From Flavobacterium cerinum (GTDB lineage: Bacteria; Bacteroidota; Bacteroidia; Flavobacteriales; Flavobacteriaceae), in NCBI RefSeq assembly GCF_004028155.1, contig NZ_SBII01000002.1:248001-312000 (forward strand): DNA of 64,000 nucleotides, in the 5' to 3' direction. The position numbers and the translations under genes were made by a program. This document shows positions 1 to 8,070 of this stretch, one piece after another. The stretch's first letter is position 1, and the number at the start of each line of letters is the position of its first letter. The notes under the pieces were generated by a model. That model was given only the letters and a program-made list of their open reading frames with translations, made no database searches and had not been told where the DNA came from.

Positions 1-1
1 G

Positions 2-457
2 TCGTCTGATAATTTTTATTTAGGTATACTGCCTTATGCAGGATTCATCATAACACTTGCATCGTGTTACAGACTGGCTAAGTTTAATGTAGATACCCGC
101 CAGACGGATTCTTTCATTGGGCTGCCTACACCTGCAAATGCATTGTTTATTATGAGTCTTCCAATTATCCTGCACCATTCCGATGGTGAAGGTTTTGTGT
201 TTGATACCTTAAGTAATCCATATATACTAATTGGGATAAGCCTTTTAAGTGCTTATATGCTTAATGCGGAAATACCATTATTCTCACTAAAAGTAAAATA
301 CTTTAACTGGGAGACAAACAAAATTCAGGTTGTATTCCTGATATGGTCAATATTGATGCTGTTCTTTTTCCAATACTTAGGAATACCACTTATCATATTG
401 TCTTATGTTCTGTTGTCGGTGATCAATAACAGGTTTTTAACGAAAGCCGCTCATTAA
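2..457 (+). CDS. pssA: CDP-diacylglycerol--serine O-phosphatidyltransferase, C-terminal part
   Basis: C-terminal 151 residues of phosphatidylserine synthase; the frame is open from base 2 and the 5' end lies outside the window. The enzyme joins CDP-diacylglycerol and L-serine into phosphatidylserine, the precursor of phosphatidylethanolamine, in the inner membrane. Visible are RLAKFN, a following D-x-RQ and GLPTPA, all typical of the membrane-bound (class II) family, then several hydrophobic helices to the C-terminus. The CDP-alcohol phosphotransferase motif itself would be upstream. The GH25 gene starts three bases after the stop, so the two are probably co-transcribed. Confidence 0.88.
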   Translation, partial: SSDNFYLGILPYAGFIITLASCYRLAKFNVDTRQTDSFIGLPTPANALFIMSLPIILHHSDGEGFVFDTLSNPYILIGISLLSAYMLNAEIPLFSLKVKYFNWETNKIQVVFLIWSILMLFFFQYLGIPLIILSYVLLSVINNRFLTKAAH

Positions 458-460
458 TAG

Positions 461-1327
461 ATGAAATATCAGCCGTCTAAACCCGTAAGAAGGAAGACGA
501 AATCTAAGAAATCCACCAAAAAAATAACGCCAGGAATGATACTTAAGTACTCATTCCTGGTTTTGTTTGTGTCCTTTTTAGTGACGGGTATTTACCAGTA
601 TCGTCATGGATTTTTGTATTATTTAGGCTTTAAAACCAATAAGAGGATCGAAGCGCTTACAGAGAAAAAAGGCAAACTGGCTAACCTGCGTATCTATGAA
701 ATACTGGATCGCCATAAGGATAAAGTGTATGGTATAGATGTGTCGCACTATCAAGGAGAAATTGAGTGGGAGACTGTAGAAAAGGAGAACCCCGAATTTC
801 CACTACACTTTGTTTTTGTGCGTTCTACTACAGGGAGCAATGGTTTAGATACGGAGTATAAAACCAATTGGAAAAGTGCCAAGAAACATGGGTATGTTCG
901 TGGAGCTTATCATTATTATCGCCCTGACGAGAATTCAGTGCAACAGGCTGAAAATTTTATTAAGACCGTTAAGCTTTCTAAAGGGGATCTTCCTCCAGTA
1001 TTGGATGTTGAAAAGATTCCAAACAGGCAGAGTATGGATAGCCTGAAAAACGGACTTAAACGCTGGCTTTCCATAGTAGAAAAGCATTATGGCGTAAAGC
1101 CGATTATTTACAGCGGTGAAAGTTTTTATACTGATTTCCTGGAAGAAGAATTTGAGGACTATGACCTTTGGATCGCCAATTACAGTTTTTTTGAAGATGA
1201 GATACGTAAAGAATGGCTCATTTGGCAGTTTACGGATAAAGGCACAGTGAAAGGGATTAAAGGAAATGTAGATGTTGATATCTATAATGGAGATTTGACG
1301 AGGTTTAATGAATTAGTGATAAAATGA
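461..1327 (+). CDS. Membrane-anchored GH25 muramidase (lysozyme family)
   Basis: 288-residue glycoside hydrolase family 25 protein, expected to cleave the MurNAc-GlcNAc bond of peptidoglycan. The N-terminus is very basic (residues 1-22), followed by one membrane helix at about 27-46, which places the enzyme in the periplasm on an inner-membrane anchor. The GH25 fold starts with GIDVSHYQG (91-99; catalytic-type Asp93) and includes LDVE (181-184; Asp182 and Glu184), as known for the family. It begins three bases after pssA and its stop overlaps the next start by four bases (ATGA), so this is a tight operon. Likely role is wall remodelling; a toxin or phage lysin is less likely given the housekeeping context. 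Confidence 0.88.
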   Translation: MKYQPSKPVRRKTKSKKSTKKITPGMILKYSFLVLFVSFLVTGIYQYRHGFLYYLGFKTNKRIEALTEKKGKLANLRIYEILDRHKDKVYGIDVSHYQGEIEWETVEKENPEFPLHFVFVRSTTGSNGLDTEYKTNWKSAKKHGYVRGAYHYYRPDENSVQQAENFIKTVKLSKGDLPPVLDVEKIPNRQSMDSLKNGLKRWLSIVEKHYGVKPIIYSGESFYTDFLEEEFEDYDLWIANYSFFEDEIRKEWLIWQFTDKGTVKGIKGNVDVDIYNGDLTRFNELVIK

Positions 1328-1698
1328 CAATAGAAGACTTTACTGTAAAATTTTCAGAGATTATCAATAGTATTCAGAATACCAATTATGGATATGTAGT
1401 AGCACAGTTCAAAATAGTTACACTTATTCAGGAGTTTTATCTGACCAGTACTTTTAACAGGGAAGATATCGTTCAGTTGGTTGAGGTTTATCCTTACGAA
1501 GAAATTAGTTCGAAAGCACAGGATGAAGCCATAGGTGAAATTATAAGTAACCTGAATGGGTTTCATAAATGCAGGCCTATAACCGATGATTTTGGCGATG
1601 AGTACAGTCAATATCTCTTTGCAATGCTCAACCGTCTGCATTTTTTAAATGCACTTTTTGATGAATGCACGGGAGAAAGAAATATAGATTTACTTTAG
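1324..1698 (+). CDS. Hypothetical 124-residue protein
   Basis: Small, acidic, probably soluble and alpha-helical protein without signal peptide, membrane segment or motif I recognise. Its start overlaps the GH25 stop by four bases, the usual sign of translational coupling, which is the main reason to believe in it. Its last nine bases overlap the tail of the convergent GNAT gene. Function unknown. Confidence 0.6.
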   Translation: MTIEDFTVKFSEIINSIQNTNYGYVVAQFKIVTLIQEFYLTSTFNREDIVQLVEVYPYEEISSKAQDEAIGEIISNLNGFHKCRPITDDFGDEYSQYLFAMLNRLHFLNALFDECTGERNIDLL

Positions 1699-2142
1699 TG
1701 TTTTCTCAAAACAAACACTGTTTTCTATACCGGTATATTGTCCGTAATTGATGATGATGCTGTAATTGTTCTTTTTGTAAAGGGCAATGGCTTCAGGCTG
1801 CCTGATTCCGGTTTCCAATATGCATTTATTATAGCCCAGTTGTGCCGTCCATATCTCCAGTTCTTTTAATATAGCAGAGGCAATGCCTGATCCGCGTTTA
1901 TCTTCACTTACATACATACGCTTTACTTCCATTGTACCCTGCTCGTATTCTTTGATAGCACCGCAGCCTACAGGCTCATCGTTCTGGTAGGCAACTACTA
2001 CATGTTTTATTGCCTGAATTTTGTTGTACTGTGAGTAAAAAGCATGGTCTTCACCATCACGGATTCTTAGATCAGTGTCAAGAAGGGCGACTAATTTTTG
2101 AAAGTCGGTATTTGTAGAATCGGTACGTAATAAATGTATCAT
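1690..2142 (-). CDS. GNAT family N-acetyltransferase
   Basis: 150-residue GCN5-related acetyltransferase, which would transfer acetyl from acetyl-CoA to an amine; the substrate cannot be told. The core is visible: beta4 with VKRMYV (about 93-98), then the acetyl-CoA pyrophosphate loop in the form D-KRGSGIAS (Q/R-x-x-G-x-G/A), then ILETG and the A-ALYKKNNY segment typical of motif B. The gene ends convergently inside the end of the upstream plus-strand gene. A terminator hairpin separates it from lptB, so it is probably transcribed alone. Confidence 0.85.
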   Translation of the reverse strand: MIHLLRTDSTNTDFQKLVALLDTDLRIRDGEDHAFYSQYNKIQAIKHVVVAYQNDEPVGCGAIKEYEQGTMEVKRMYVSEDKRGSGIASAILKELEIWTAQLGYNKCILETGIRQPEAIALYKKNNYSIIINYGQYTGIENSVCFEKTLK

Positions 2143-2166
2143 GAAATAGGGAAGGTGTTAAATGAA

Positions 2167-2192
2167 AAAACACGGAGTTTCGTCCGTGTTTT
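2167..2192 (-). terminator. Rho-independent terminator after lptB
   Basis: Perfect 10-bp inverted repeat (AAAACACGGA and its complement) with a 6-nt loop. Read on the minus strand it is followed by a T tract (the A run at 2165-2170). It lies eight bases past the lptB stop. Confidence 0.8.
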
Positions 2193-2199
2193 GTATATT

Positions 2200-2985
2200 T
2201 TAAAAAATCTCCTGATCTGAAATGTCTGATGAGTGGGGTTCTTTGTGAAAGTTTAGTTTCTTTCTTCGAAGTTCAAAGTTTTGTCCAAGATATACTTTAC
2301 GTACCATTTCGTCCTGTACCAGTTCTTCAGGTATACCGGCTTTAAGGATGCCACCTTCAAACATAAGGTAGGTCTTATCTGTAATCGCAAGAGTTTCCTG
2401 TACGTTGTGGTCGGTAATAAGGATGCCTATGTTCTTGTCTTTAAGCTGTGCTACAATACGCTGAATGTCTTCTACTGCTACAGGGTCAACTCCTGCAAAA
2501 GGTTCGTCAAGAAGAATAAACTTAGGGTCGGTTGCGAGTGCACGTGCAATTTCTGTACGGCGGCGTTCTCCACCCGATAGTAAGTCACCTCGGTTGGTAC
2601 GGATATGCTCAAGGCTGAATTCAGCAATAAGCTCTTCCATTTTAGCCACCTGTTCCTGTTTGCTTAGTTTGGTAAGTTGTAATACACTTAATATGTTATC
2701 TTCAATACTTAATTTTCTAAAAACCGATGCCTCCTGGGCAAGGTAACCAATGCCGTGCTGTGCGCGTTTGTACATTGGAAAATCGGTAATTTCAGTTTGG
2801 TCAAGGTATATTTTGCCACTGTTTGGTTTTACCAATCCCACGATCATATAGAAAGATGTCGTTTTTCCGGCACCATTGGGGCCTAGTAACCCTACAATTT
2901 CGCCCTGGTTTACTTCTACCGAAATGCCTTTTACAACGCTGCGGCCTTTATAGGTCTTTATTAAATTGTCTGCTCTTAAGATCAT
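2200..2985 (-). CDS. lptB: LPS export ABC transporter ATPase LptB
   Basis: 261-residue ABC ATPase of the LptB type, which powers extraction of lipopolysaccharide from the inner membrane and its transport to the outer membrane with LptF/G/C. Walker A is GPNGAGKT (35-42), the signature is LSGGERRR followed by TEIARAL, Walker B and D-loop read ILLDEPFAGVDP, and the H-loop is TDHN. The D-loop sequence and RRR after the signature are typical of LptB rather than LivF/LivG. About 20 extra C-terminal residues are rich in charge. The permease genes are not in the window. It is last in a minus-strand run after kdsD, tatC and the AhpD-like gene, and ends at a terminator. Confidence 0.9.
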   Translation of the reverse strand: MILRADNLIKTYKGRSVVKGISVEVNQGEIVGLLGPNGAGKTTSFYMIVGLVKPNSGKIYLDQTEITDFPMYKRAQHGIGYLAQEASVFRKLSIEDNILSVLQLTKLSKQEQVAKMEELIAEFSLEHIRTNRGDLLSGGERRRTEIARALATDPKFILLDEPFAGVDPVAVEDIQRIVAQLKDKNIGILITDHNVQETLAITDKTYLMFEGGILKAGIPEELVQDEMVRKVYLGQNFELRRKKLNFHKEPHSSDISDQEIF

Positions 2986-3003
2986 GTCTTTTGTGTTCTT
3001 CTG

Positions 3004-3372
3004 TTAAACAGTAGTATCAGTGTTGTTTTGGCTTTCTTCTAAAGCTTCCCAGAATTCGTATGCCCTGCGAAGGTGTGGTATAACAATAGTACCGCCTACA
3101 AGGGTAGCGATACCTAATGCTTCCATAACCTGTTCTTTAGTAAGGCCTACTTTATGAGAAGTTTCCAGATGGTATTTAACGCAGTCGTCGCAACGCAGTA
3201 CGGCAGATGCTACCAGTCCTAAAAGTTCCTTGGTTTTAACATCAAGGGCGCCTTCCATATAAGCATTAGTATCTAAGTTAAAGATACGCTTAATAATCTT
3301 ATTGTTATCCGCCAGGAGTTTGTCATTCATCTTTTGGCGGTAGTCGTTGAAATCTTGTACTAAATCAGACAT
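3004..3372 (-). CDS. Carboxymuconolactone decarboxylase / AhpD-like protein
   Basis: 122-residue all-helical protein of the CMD/AhpD family. The CxxC pair is present as CDDC followed by a histidine three residues on (CDDCVKYH), the arrangement that supports peroxidase-linked thiol chemistry in AhpD; gamma-carboxymuconolactone decarboxylases lack these cysteines. It therefore more likely acts in thiol redox chemistry than in aromatic degradation. Its start overlaps the tatC stop by eight bases and lptB follows 18 bases later, so it sits inside an envelope operon. Confidence 0.83.
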   Translation of the reverse strand: MSDLVQDFNDYRQKMNDKLLADNNKIIKRIFNLDTNAYMEGALDVKTKELLGLVASAVLRCDDCVKYHLETSHKVGLTKEQVMEALGIATLVGGTIVIPHLRRAYEFWEALEESQNNTDTTV

Positions 3373-4201
3373 TGGCTTCCTCTTTTGCTAGTTTCGCTCT
3401 TTTTTTGTCCATTCTTGCTGCAATGAATATACTTCCTTCATACAGGATAACCAGCGGAATGGTAACAATCATCTGGCTCACCACATCCGGAGGGGTAACA
3501 ATAGCAGCAATAATAAGTATTATAACGTAGGCATACCTTCTGTAAGTACGTAGGAATGATGCAGAGATCAATCCCATCTTAGAAAGGAAATACATGATTA
3601 TAGGCATCTCAAAAACCAAGCCACATGAAATTGCAGTTGTTTTTACAAGACTTAGGTAGGAGTCAAGGTCAATGTCATTTTTAACCATGTCACTAATTTT
3701 ATAGTTACCTAAAAAGTTAAGTGAAAGCGGCGTGATAAGGTAGTGACCGAATAAAACTCCAATGAAGAATAGTATTGAAGTGGTGAAAATAAACATTGCT
3801 GCTCCTTTTCTTTCTTTAGCGTATAAAGCAGGGCTGATAAATTTCCAGAATTCCCATAATATAAAAGGGAAGGCAAGGATGAAACCTGCTGTAATAGATG
3901 TCCAGATGTCTGTAGAGAACTGTCCGTCCATCGAGCGGCTCTGGATTTCGAAAGGAAGCTCTTTTATGCAGAAACTTTTGTCAAGATCATATTTGGTTGC
4001 CAGTTCACAAAAAATACGATAGGTAATGAAGTTGCCGTCTTTTGGCGCAAATATAATTTCGTCAAAAATAAATCCGCTAAAAGCAAAAGCTACACAGGCG
4101 CCAATTAATATAGCGATGGTGCTTCTAACTAACAGCCATCTTAATTCTTCCAGGTGGTCTAAAAAAGACATTTCGCCACCAGTATTCTTTTTTTTTGCCA
4201 T
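3365..4201 (-). CDS. tatC: Twin-arginine translocase subunit TatC
   Basis: 278-residue inner-membrane protein with about six hydrophobic helices. TatC recognises the twin-arginine signal peptide of folded substrates and forms the translocon with TatA/B. Typical marks are the N-terminal FLDHLEELRW segment (the conserved H-L-x-E-L-R motif), PFILWEFWKFISPAL, and the later VIILIIAAIVTPPDVVSQ segment. No tatA or tatB is visible nearby. It abuts the isomerase gene (stop-start gap of zero) and overlaps the AhpD-like gene, so it belongs to the same operon. Confidence 0.93.
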   Translation of the reverse strand: MAKKKNTGGEMSFLDHLEELRWLLVRSTIAILIGACVAFAFSGFIFDEIIFAPKDGNFITYRIFCELATKYDLDKSFCIKELPFEIQSRSMDGQFSTDIWTSITAGFILAFPFILWEFWKFISPALYAKERKGAAMFIFTTSILFFIGVLFGHYLITPLSLNFLGNYKISDMVKNDIDLDSYLSLVKTTAISCGLVFEMPIIMYFLSKMGLISASFLRTYRRYAYVIILIIAAIVTPPDVVSQMIVTIPLVILYEGSIFIAARMDKKRAKLAKEEANV

Positions 4202-5167
4202 CTATACTATTCCTTCTTTTAAAATGTCATGTAAATGCAATATGCCTTTATATTCGCCATCATCTGCAACCACAAGCTGAGTGATAGAATGGTTTTCCAT
4301 AGTGTTAAGAGCCTCTGCAGCCATGTCTGTAGAGCGTATTGTTTTTGGGTTACGGGTCATAATATCGGCAGCGGTAACGCCTGCAATATTATCCCTGTCG
4401 TTTAGCATTCGTCTAATGTCCCCATCGGTAATAATACCTATCACTTTATTGTTCTCTATAACAGCGGTAACACCCAGTCTTTTTTCGGAAATTTCTATAA
4501 TGGCAGTTTTAATACTGCTTTCGGGAGCAACTTCAGGTTTATGAGTGCCATCCAGCATATCGCCTACACGTAATAATAATTTTTTACCAAGTGCGCCTCC
4601 CGGGTGGTATTTAGCAAAATCTTCGCTGGTAAAGTTACGCATTTCCATAAGGCATACTGCAATTGCATCGCCTAAAACAAGCTGTGCTGTCGTACTGTTT
4701 GTAGGGGCAAGGTTGTTAGGGCATGCCTCTGATTCTACATACGCATTAAGTACAAAGTCGGATTCTTTACCTAAAAATGAATTTTTATTGGCAGTCATTC
4801 CAATAAGTACGTTACCAAAACGTTTTAATAAAGGAACAAGAACTTTAATCTCGGGACTATTGCCGCTTTTTGATATGCAGATAACTACATCTCCGGGCTG
4901 TACCATACCTAAGTCGCCATGTATCGCTTCGGCAGCATGCAGGAACATTGATGGGGTGCCGGTAGAATTAAGTGTAGCGACAATTTTTGCAGCAATAAGC
5001 GCACTTTTGCCTATTCCGGTAACTATGAGACGGCCTTTGCTGTTGTAAATTATTTCGGCAGCCTTTGCAAAATCATCATCTAAGAACTGAACGAGGTTGG
5101 CAATGCTCTCACTTTCAGAAAGTATTGTTTTTTTGGCAGAAGCCAATATTGCGTCTTTATTGATCAA
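4202..5167 (-). CDS. kdsD: KpsF/GutQ family arabinose-5-phosphate isomerase
   Basis: 321 residues, the usual length of the family. It interconverts ribulose 5-phosphate and arabinose 5-phosphate, the first step toward KDO for lipopolysaccharide. A SIS domain occupies about residues 35-165 (GIGKSALIA, HAAEAIHGDLGMV, CISKSGNSPE), followed by KYHPGGALGKKL and two CBS domains (about 205-321). First gene of a minus-strand operon with tatC, an AhpD-like gene and lptB; KDO synthesis and LPS export fit together. It is divergent from recQ across 86 bp. Confidence 0.88.
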   Translation of the reverse strand: MINKDAILASAKKTILSESESIANLVQFLDDDFAKAAEIIYNSKGRLIVTGIGKSALIAAKIVATLNSTGTPSMFLHAAEAIHGDLGMVQPGDVVICISKSGNSPEIKVLVPLLKRFGNVLIGMTANKNSFLGKESDFVLNAYVESEACPNNLAPTNSTTAQLVLGDAIAVCLMEMRNFTSEDFAKYHPGGALGKKLLLRVGDMLDGTHKPEVAPESSIKTAIIEISEKRLGVTAVIENNKVIGIITDGDIRRMLNDRDNIAGVTAADIMTRNPKTIRSTDMAAEALNTMENHSITQLVVADDGEYKGILHLHDILKEGIV

Positions 5168-5187
5168 AGTCAGGAATGTTTAAAAAG

Positions 5188-5217
5188 TTGTGCGTATTAA
5201 AGATTTTTGTATCTTTA
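5188..5217 (+). promoter_or_regulatory. Bacteroidetes-type promoter of recQ
   Basis: TTG (5188-5190), 19-nt spacer, then TATCTTTA (5210-5217), one base off the Bacteroidetes -7 consensus TAnnTTTG. It lies 36 bp upstream of the recQ start. Confidence 0.55.
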
Positions 5218-5253
5218 GTTCTGCAAATTTATGTAAATTACTATTAATAAATA

Positions 5254-7449
5254 ATGAAATTGACCGAAATTGACTTACATAAAGAGTTAAAAAAATATTT
5301 TGGTTTTAACAAATTCAAGGGCCTTCAGGAAGGAGTTATAAAGAGCATCATATCCGGTAATAATACATTTGTTATTATGCCTACCGGAGGTGGTAAATCT
5401 CTTTGTTATCAACTGCCGGCGCTGGTACTTGAAGGAACCGCTATCGTGGTTTCCCCACTTATTGCGCTCATGAAAAATCAGGTGGATGCTATACGCAGCC
5501 TGTCTTCAGATCCGGGGATTGCCCATGTATTGAACTCATCTCTTACTAAAACGGAAGTAACACAGGTCAAGAAAGACATTACATCCGGGCTTACAAAATT
5601 ATTATATGTTGCTCCTGAGTCGCTTACTAAGGAAGAATATGTGTCATTCCTTCAGGGAGTGCCTATTTCTTTTGTAGCAATTGATGAGGCGCATTGTATA
5701 TCGGAATGGGGACATGATTTCCGTCCGGAATACCGTAACTTAAGAAGTATTATAAAGCAGCTGGGTGATGTCGCTATTATAGGTCTTACCGCTACTGCCA
5801 CACCAAAGGTTCAGGAAGATATCCTGAAAAACCTTGATATGGTAGATGCAAATACTTTTAAAGCATCGTTTAACAGGCCGAACCTGTTTTATGAAATACG
5901 TACTAAAACAAAAAACGTAGAATCGGATATTATTCGTTTTATACGTGGATATAAAGGTAAATCAGGAGTTATATACTGCCTGAGCCGTAAAAAAGTAGAA
6001 GAGATAGCACAGGTGTTACAGGTAAATGGCATTAGTGCTGTGCCTTATCATGCCGGGCTTGACGCTAAAACACGCGCAAGGCATCAGGATATGTTCCTTA
6101 TGGAAGATGTAGATGTGGTTGTGGCAACCATTGCCTTTGGTATGGGTATCGATAAACCTGATGTTAGATTTGTAATACACCATGATATTCCTAAATCACT
6201 GGAAAGCTATTACCAGGAAACCGGTAGGGCAGGACGTGATGGCGGTGAAGGTCATTGTTTAGCTTACTACTCTTATAAAGATATAGAGAAACTGGAAAAA
6301 TTCATGTCGGGCAAGCCGGTTGCAGAACAGGAAATTGGTTTTGCACTGTTGCAGGAAGTGGTGGCTTATGCCGAAACTTCGATGTCCAGGCGTAAATTTT
6401 TACTACACTACTTTGGTGAAGAATTTGATGATGAAACGGGTGAAGGAGCCGACATGGACGATAATGTTCGTAATCCGAAGAAAAAATCGGAAGCCCAGGA
6501 CCAGGTGGCTACACTGCTAAAAGTGGTGAAAGATACCAACCAACTTTACAAATCCAAAGAGATTATTTACACGCTTATCGGTAAAGTAAATGCTGTTATA
6601 AAAGCGCATAAAACCGATGCTCAAAAAATGTTTGGTAAAGGTGCTGCTTTCGAAGAGAAATACTGGATGGCATTGATCAGGCAGGTATTGGTAGATGGTT
6701 TCCTGTCTAAAGATATCGAATCGTATGGTGTATTGAAACTGACCAAAAAAGGGGAGGATTTCATTAATAATCCGCATTCGTTCATGATGAGCGAGGATCA
6801 TGATTTTACAGAAAGCGAAGAAGATGCTATAGTTACTGCAGCAAAATCTGCGGCAACTACTGATGAGGTGTTGATGGGGATGCTGCGTGATCTTCGTAAA
6901 AAAGTGTCTAAAAAACTGGGGGTACCACCGTTTGTGGTATTCCAGGATCCTTCACTCGAAGATATGGCATTAAAGTACCCTATTACTATAGATGAACTTA
7001 GTAATGTGCACGGTGTGGGTGAGGGTAAAGCAAAGAAATACGGTAAGGATTTCGTTGAACTTATTGCCCGTTATGTTGAAGATAATGATATTATGAGGCC
7101 GGACGATCTTGTAGTAAAATCTACAGGGGCAAACTCTGCTCTTAAATTATATATTATCCAGAATATTGACAGGAAGCTTTCTCTGAATGATATAGCAAAA
7201 GCAAAAGGCCTTGATATGGATGCCCTGTTAAAAGAAATGGAGCAGATCGTATATTCAGGGACTAAGCTGAATATAAAATACTGGGTTGACGATATACTGG
7301 ATGAAGACCAGCAGGAAGAGATCCATGATTACTATATGGAAAGCGAAACCGATAGTATTAAAAATGCACTTAAAGAATTTGATGGTGATTATGATACCGA
7401 AGAATTAAGGCTGATGCGTATTAAATTTATTAGCGAAGTAGCAAACTAA
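5254..7449 (+). CDS. recQ: ATP-dependent DNA helicase RecQ
   Basis: 731-residue superfamily 2 helicase, a 3'-5' DNA unwinding enzyme of recombination repair. Motif I is PTGGGKS (43-49), motif II is DEAH (144-147), and motif VI reads QETGRAGRDG (321-330). A winged-helix RQC region (about 410-520), an HRDC-like domain (about 537-612) and a C-terminal extension of about 110 residues follow. Odd: the zinc-binding cysteines expected after motif VI are absent. The place of the family's CRR is SRR (378-380) and no Cys cluster follows YFGE. The reading frame is intact, so this is a family variant rather than damage. Confidence 0.92.
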   Translation: MKLTEIDLHKELKKYFGFNKFKGLQEGVIKSIISGNNTFVIMPTGGGKSLCYQLPALVLEGTAIVVSPLIALMKNQVDAIRSLSSDPGIAHVLNSSLTKTEVTQVKKDITSGLTKLLYVAPESLTKEEYVSFLQGVPISFVAIDEAHCISEWGHDFRPEYRNLRSIIKQLGDVAIIGLTATATPKVQEDILKNLDMVDANTFKASFNRPNLFYEIRTKTKNVESDIIRFIRGYKGKSGVIYCLSRKKVEEIAQVLQVNGISAVPYHAGLDAKTRARHQDMFLMEDVDVVVATIAFGMGIDKPDVRFVIHHDIPKSLESYYQETGRAGRDGGEGHCLAYYSYKDIEKLEKFMSGKPVAEQEIGFALLQEVVAYAETSMSRRKFLLHYFGEEFDDETGEGADMDDNVRNPKKKSEAQDQVATLLKVVKDTNQLYKSKEIIYTLIGKVNAVIKAHKTDAQKMFGKGAAFEEKYWMALIRQVLVDGFLSKDIESYGVLKLTKKGEDFINNPHSFMMSEDHDFTESEEDAIVTAAKSAATTDEVLMGMLRDLRKKVSKKLGVPPFVVFQDPSLEDMALKYPITIDELSNVHGVGEGKAKKYGKDFVELIARYVEDNDIMRPDDLVVKSTGANSALKLYIIQNIDRKLSLNDIAKAKGLDMDALLKEMEQIVYSGTKLNIKYWVDDILDEDQQEEIHDYYMESETDSIKNALKEFDGDYDTEELRLMRIKFISEVAN

Positions 7450-7471
7450 ATAGTAAGCTTATAAAAAGATT

Positions 7472-7499
7472 AAAATCCCGGTACTTGTGCCGGGATTTT
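7472..7499. terminator. Bidirectional terminator between recQ and the Lrp-type gene
   Basis: Perfect 10-bp inverted repeat (AAAATCCCGG and its complement) with an 8-nt loop, followed by T runs on both strands. It lies between the convergent recQ and Lrp-family genes. Confidence 0.85.
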
Positions 7500-7985
7500 T
7501 TATTTTATGGCCAATGTATGTCCTACTTTAACCGAATCAATAGCGACAGAAGTTCGTATCTTTTTTACATTCGGGTCGGTGAAAAAAAGATTTCTTGAAA
7601 AATTCTCATAATCAGCCATTGTAGCAACATGAAGGATCAGGAAAAAGTCGGCCTGTCCCGTTACATAATAGCATTGCTGTACTACTGGCATGTTTAAAAG
7701 CCTTGTTTTGGCTTCTTCAATCACATCATTCCTAACATCAACGAGCTCTATTTCTACAATAAGAGTTATGGGAAGTCCTACCATTATCGGGTTTACTATG
7801 GCAATGTTAGAATGGATAACACTGGCTAAAGTCATCTTTTTAATCCTTCGCTGTACCGCTGCTGCCGAAAGATTTACGGCTTCGGCAATTTGTCTTTGCG
7901 GAGTCATATTGTCTTTCATTAAAATATCTAAAATCGAAATATCGAATCGGTCGAGGGTAATAGAAGTGTTGTTTTTCCAACTCAT
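7500..7985 (-). CDS. Lrp/AsnC family transcriptional regulator
   Basis: 161-residue regulator: an AsnC-type winged HTH at the N-terminus (LDRFDISILDILMKD, then RQIAEAVNLSAAAVQRRIKKM) and a RAM/AsnC ligand-binding domain in the second half. Such proteins usually sense an amino acid and form multimers. I place the start at the ATG at 7985; an upstream TTG (7994) would add three residues and is less likely. The gene is divergent from a DMT-family exporter across 85 bp, so the exporter is a plausible target (inference). Confidence 0.88.
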   Translation of the reverse strand: MSWKNNTSITLDRFDISILDILMKDNMTPQRQIAEAVNLSAAAVQRRIKKMTLASVIHSNIAIVNPIMVGLPITLIVEIELVDVRNDVIEEAKTRLLNMPVVQQCYYVTGQADFFLILHVATMADYENFSRNLFFTDPNVKKIRTSVAIDSVKVGHTLAIK

Positions 7986-8044
7986 ATGAAACAAAATTGC
8001 ATTATACCCGTAAAAGTAAAGGAAATGTTTCGTCTGCGATAGAT

Positions 8045-8052
8045 TATTTTTG
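8045..8052 (+). promoter_or_regulatory. -7 box of the DMT transporter gene
   Basis: TATTTTTG, an exact TAnnTTTG match, 18 bp before the start codon. No clear TTG at the -33 distance. Confidence 0.4.
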
Positions 8053-8070
8053 CCGCTTAAAGTACAATAA

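Noticed and set aside
4545..5048. 167-residue open frame on the plus strand inside the kdsD-type gene
   Set aside because: It lies wholly antisense to a well-conserved SIS/CBS gene and shows no domain or signal of its own; a shadow frame.
6380..6480. Frameshift or sequencing damage in recQ explaining the missing cysteines
   Set aside because: The frame stays open through conserved motifs before and after, and the flanking RRKFLLHYFGE is intact.
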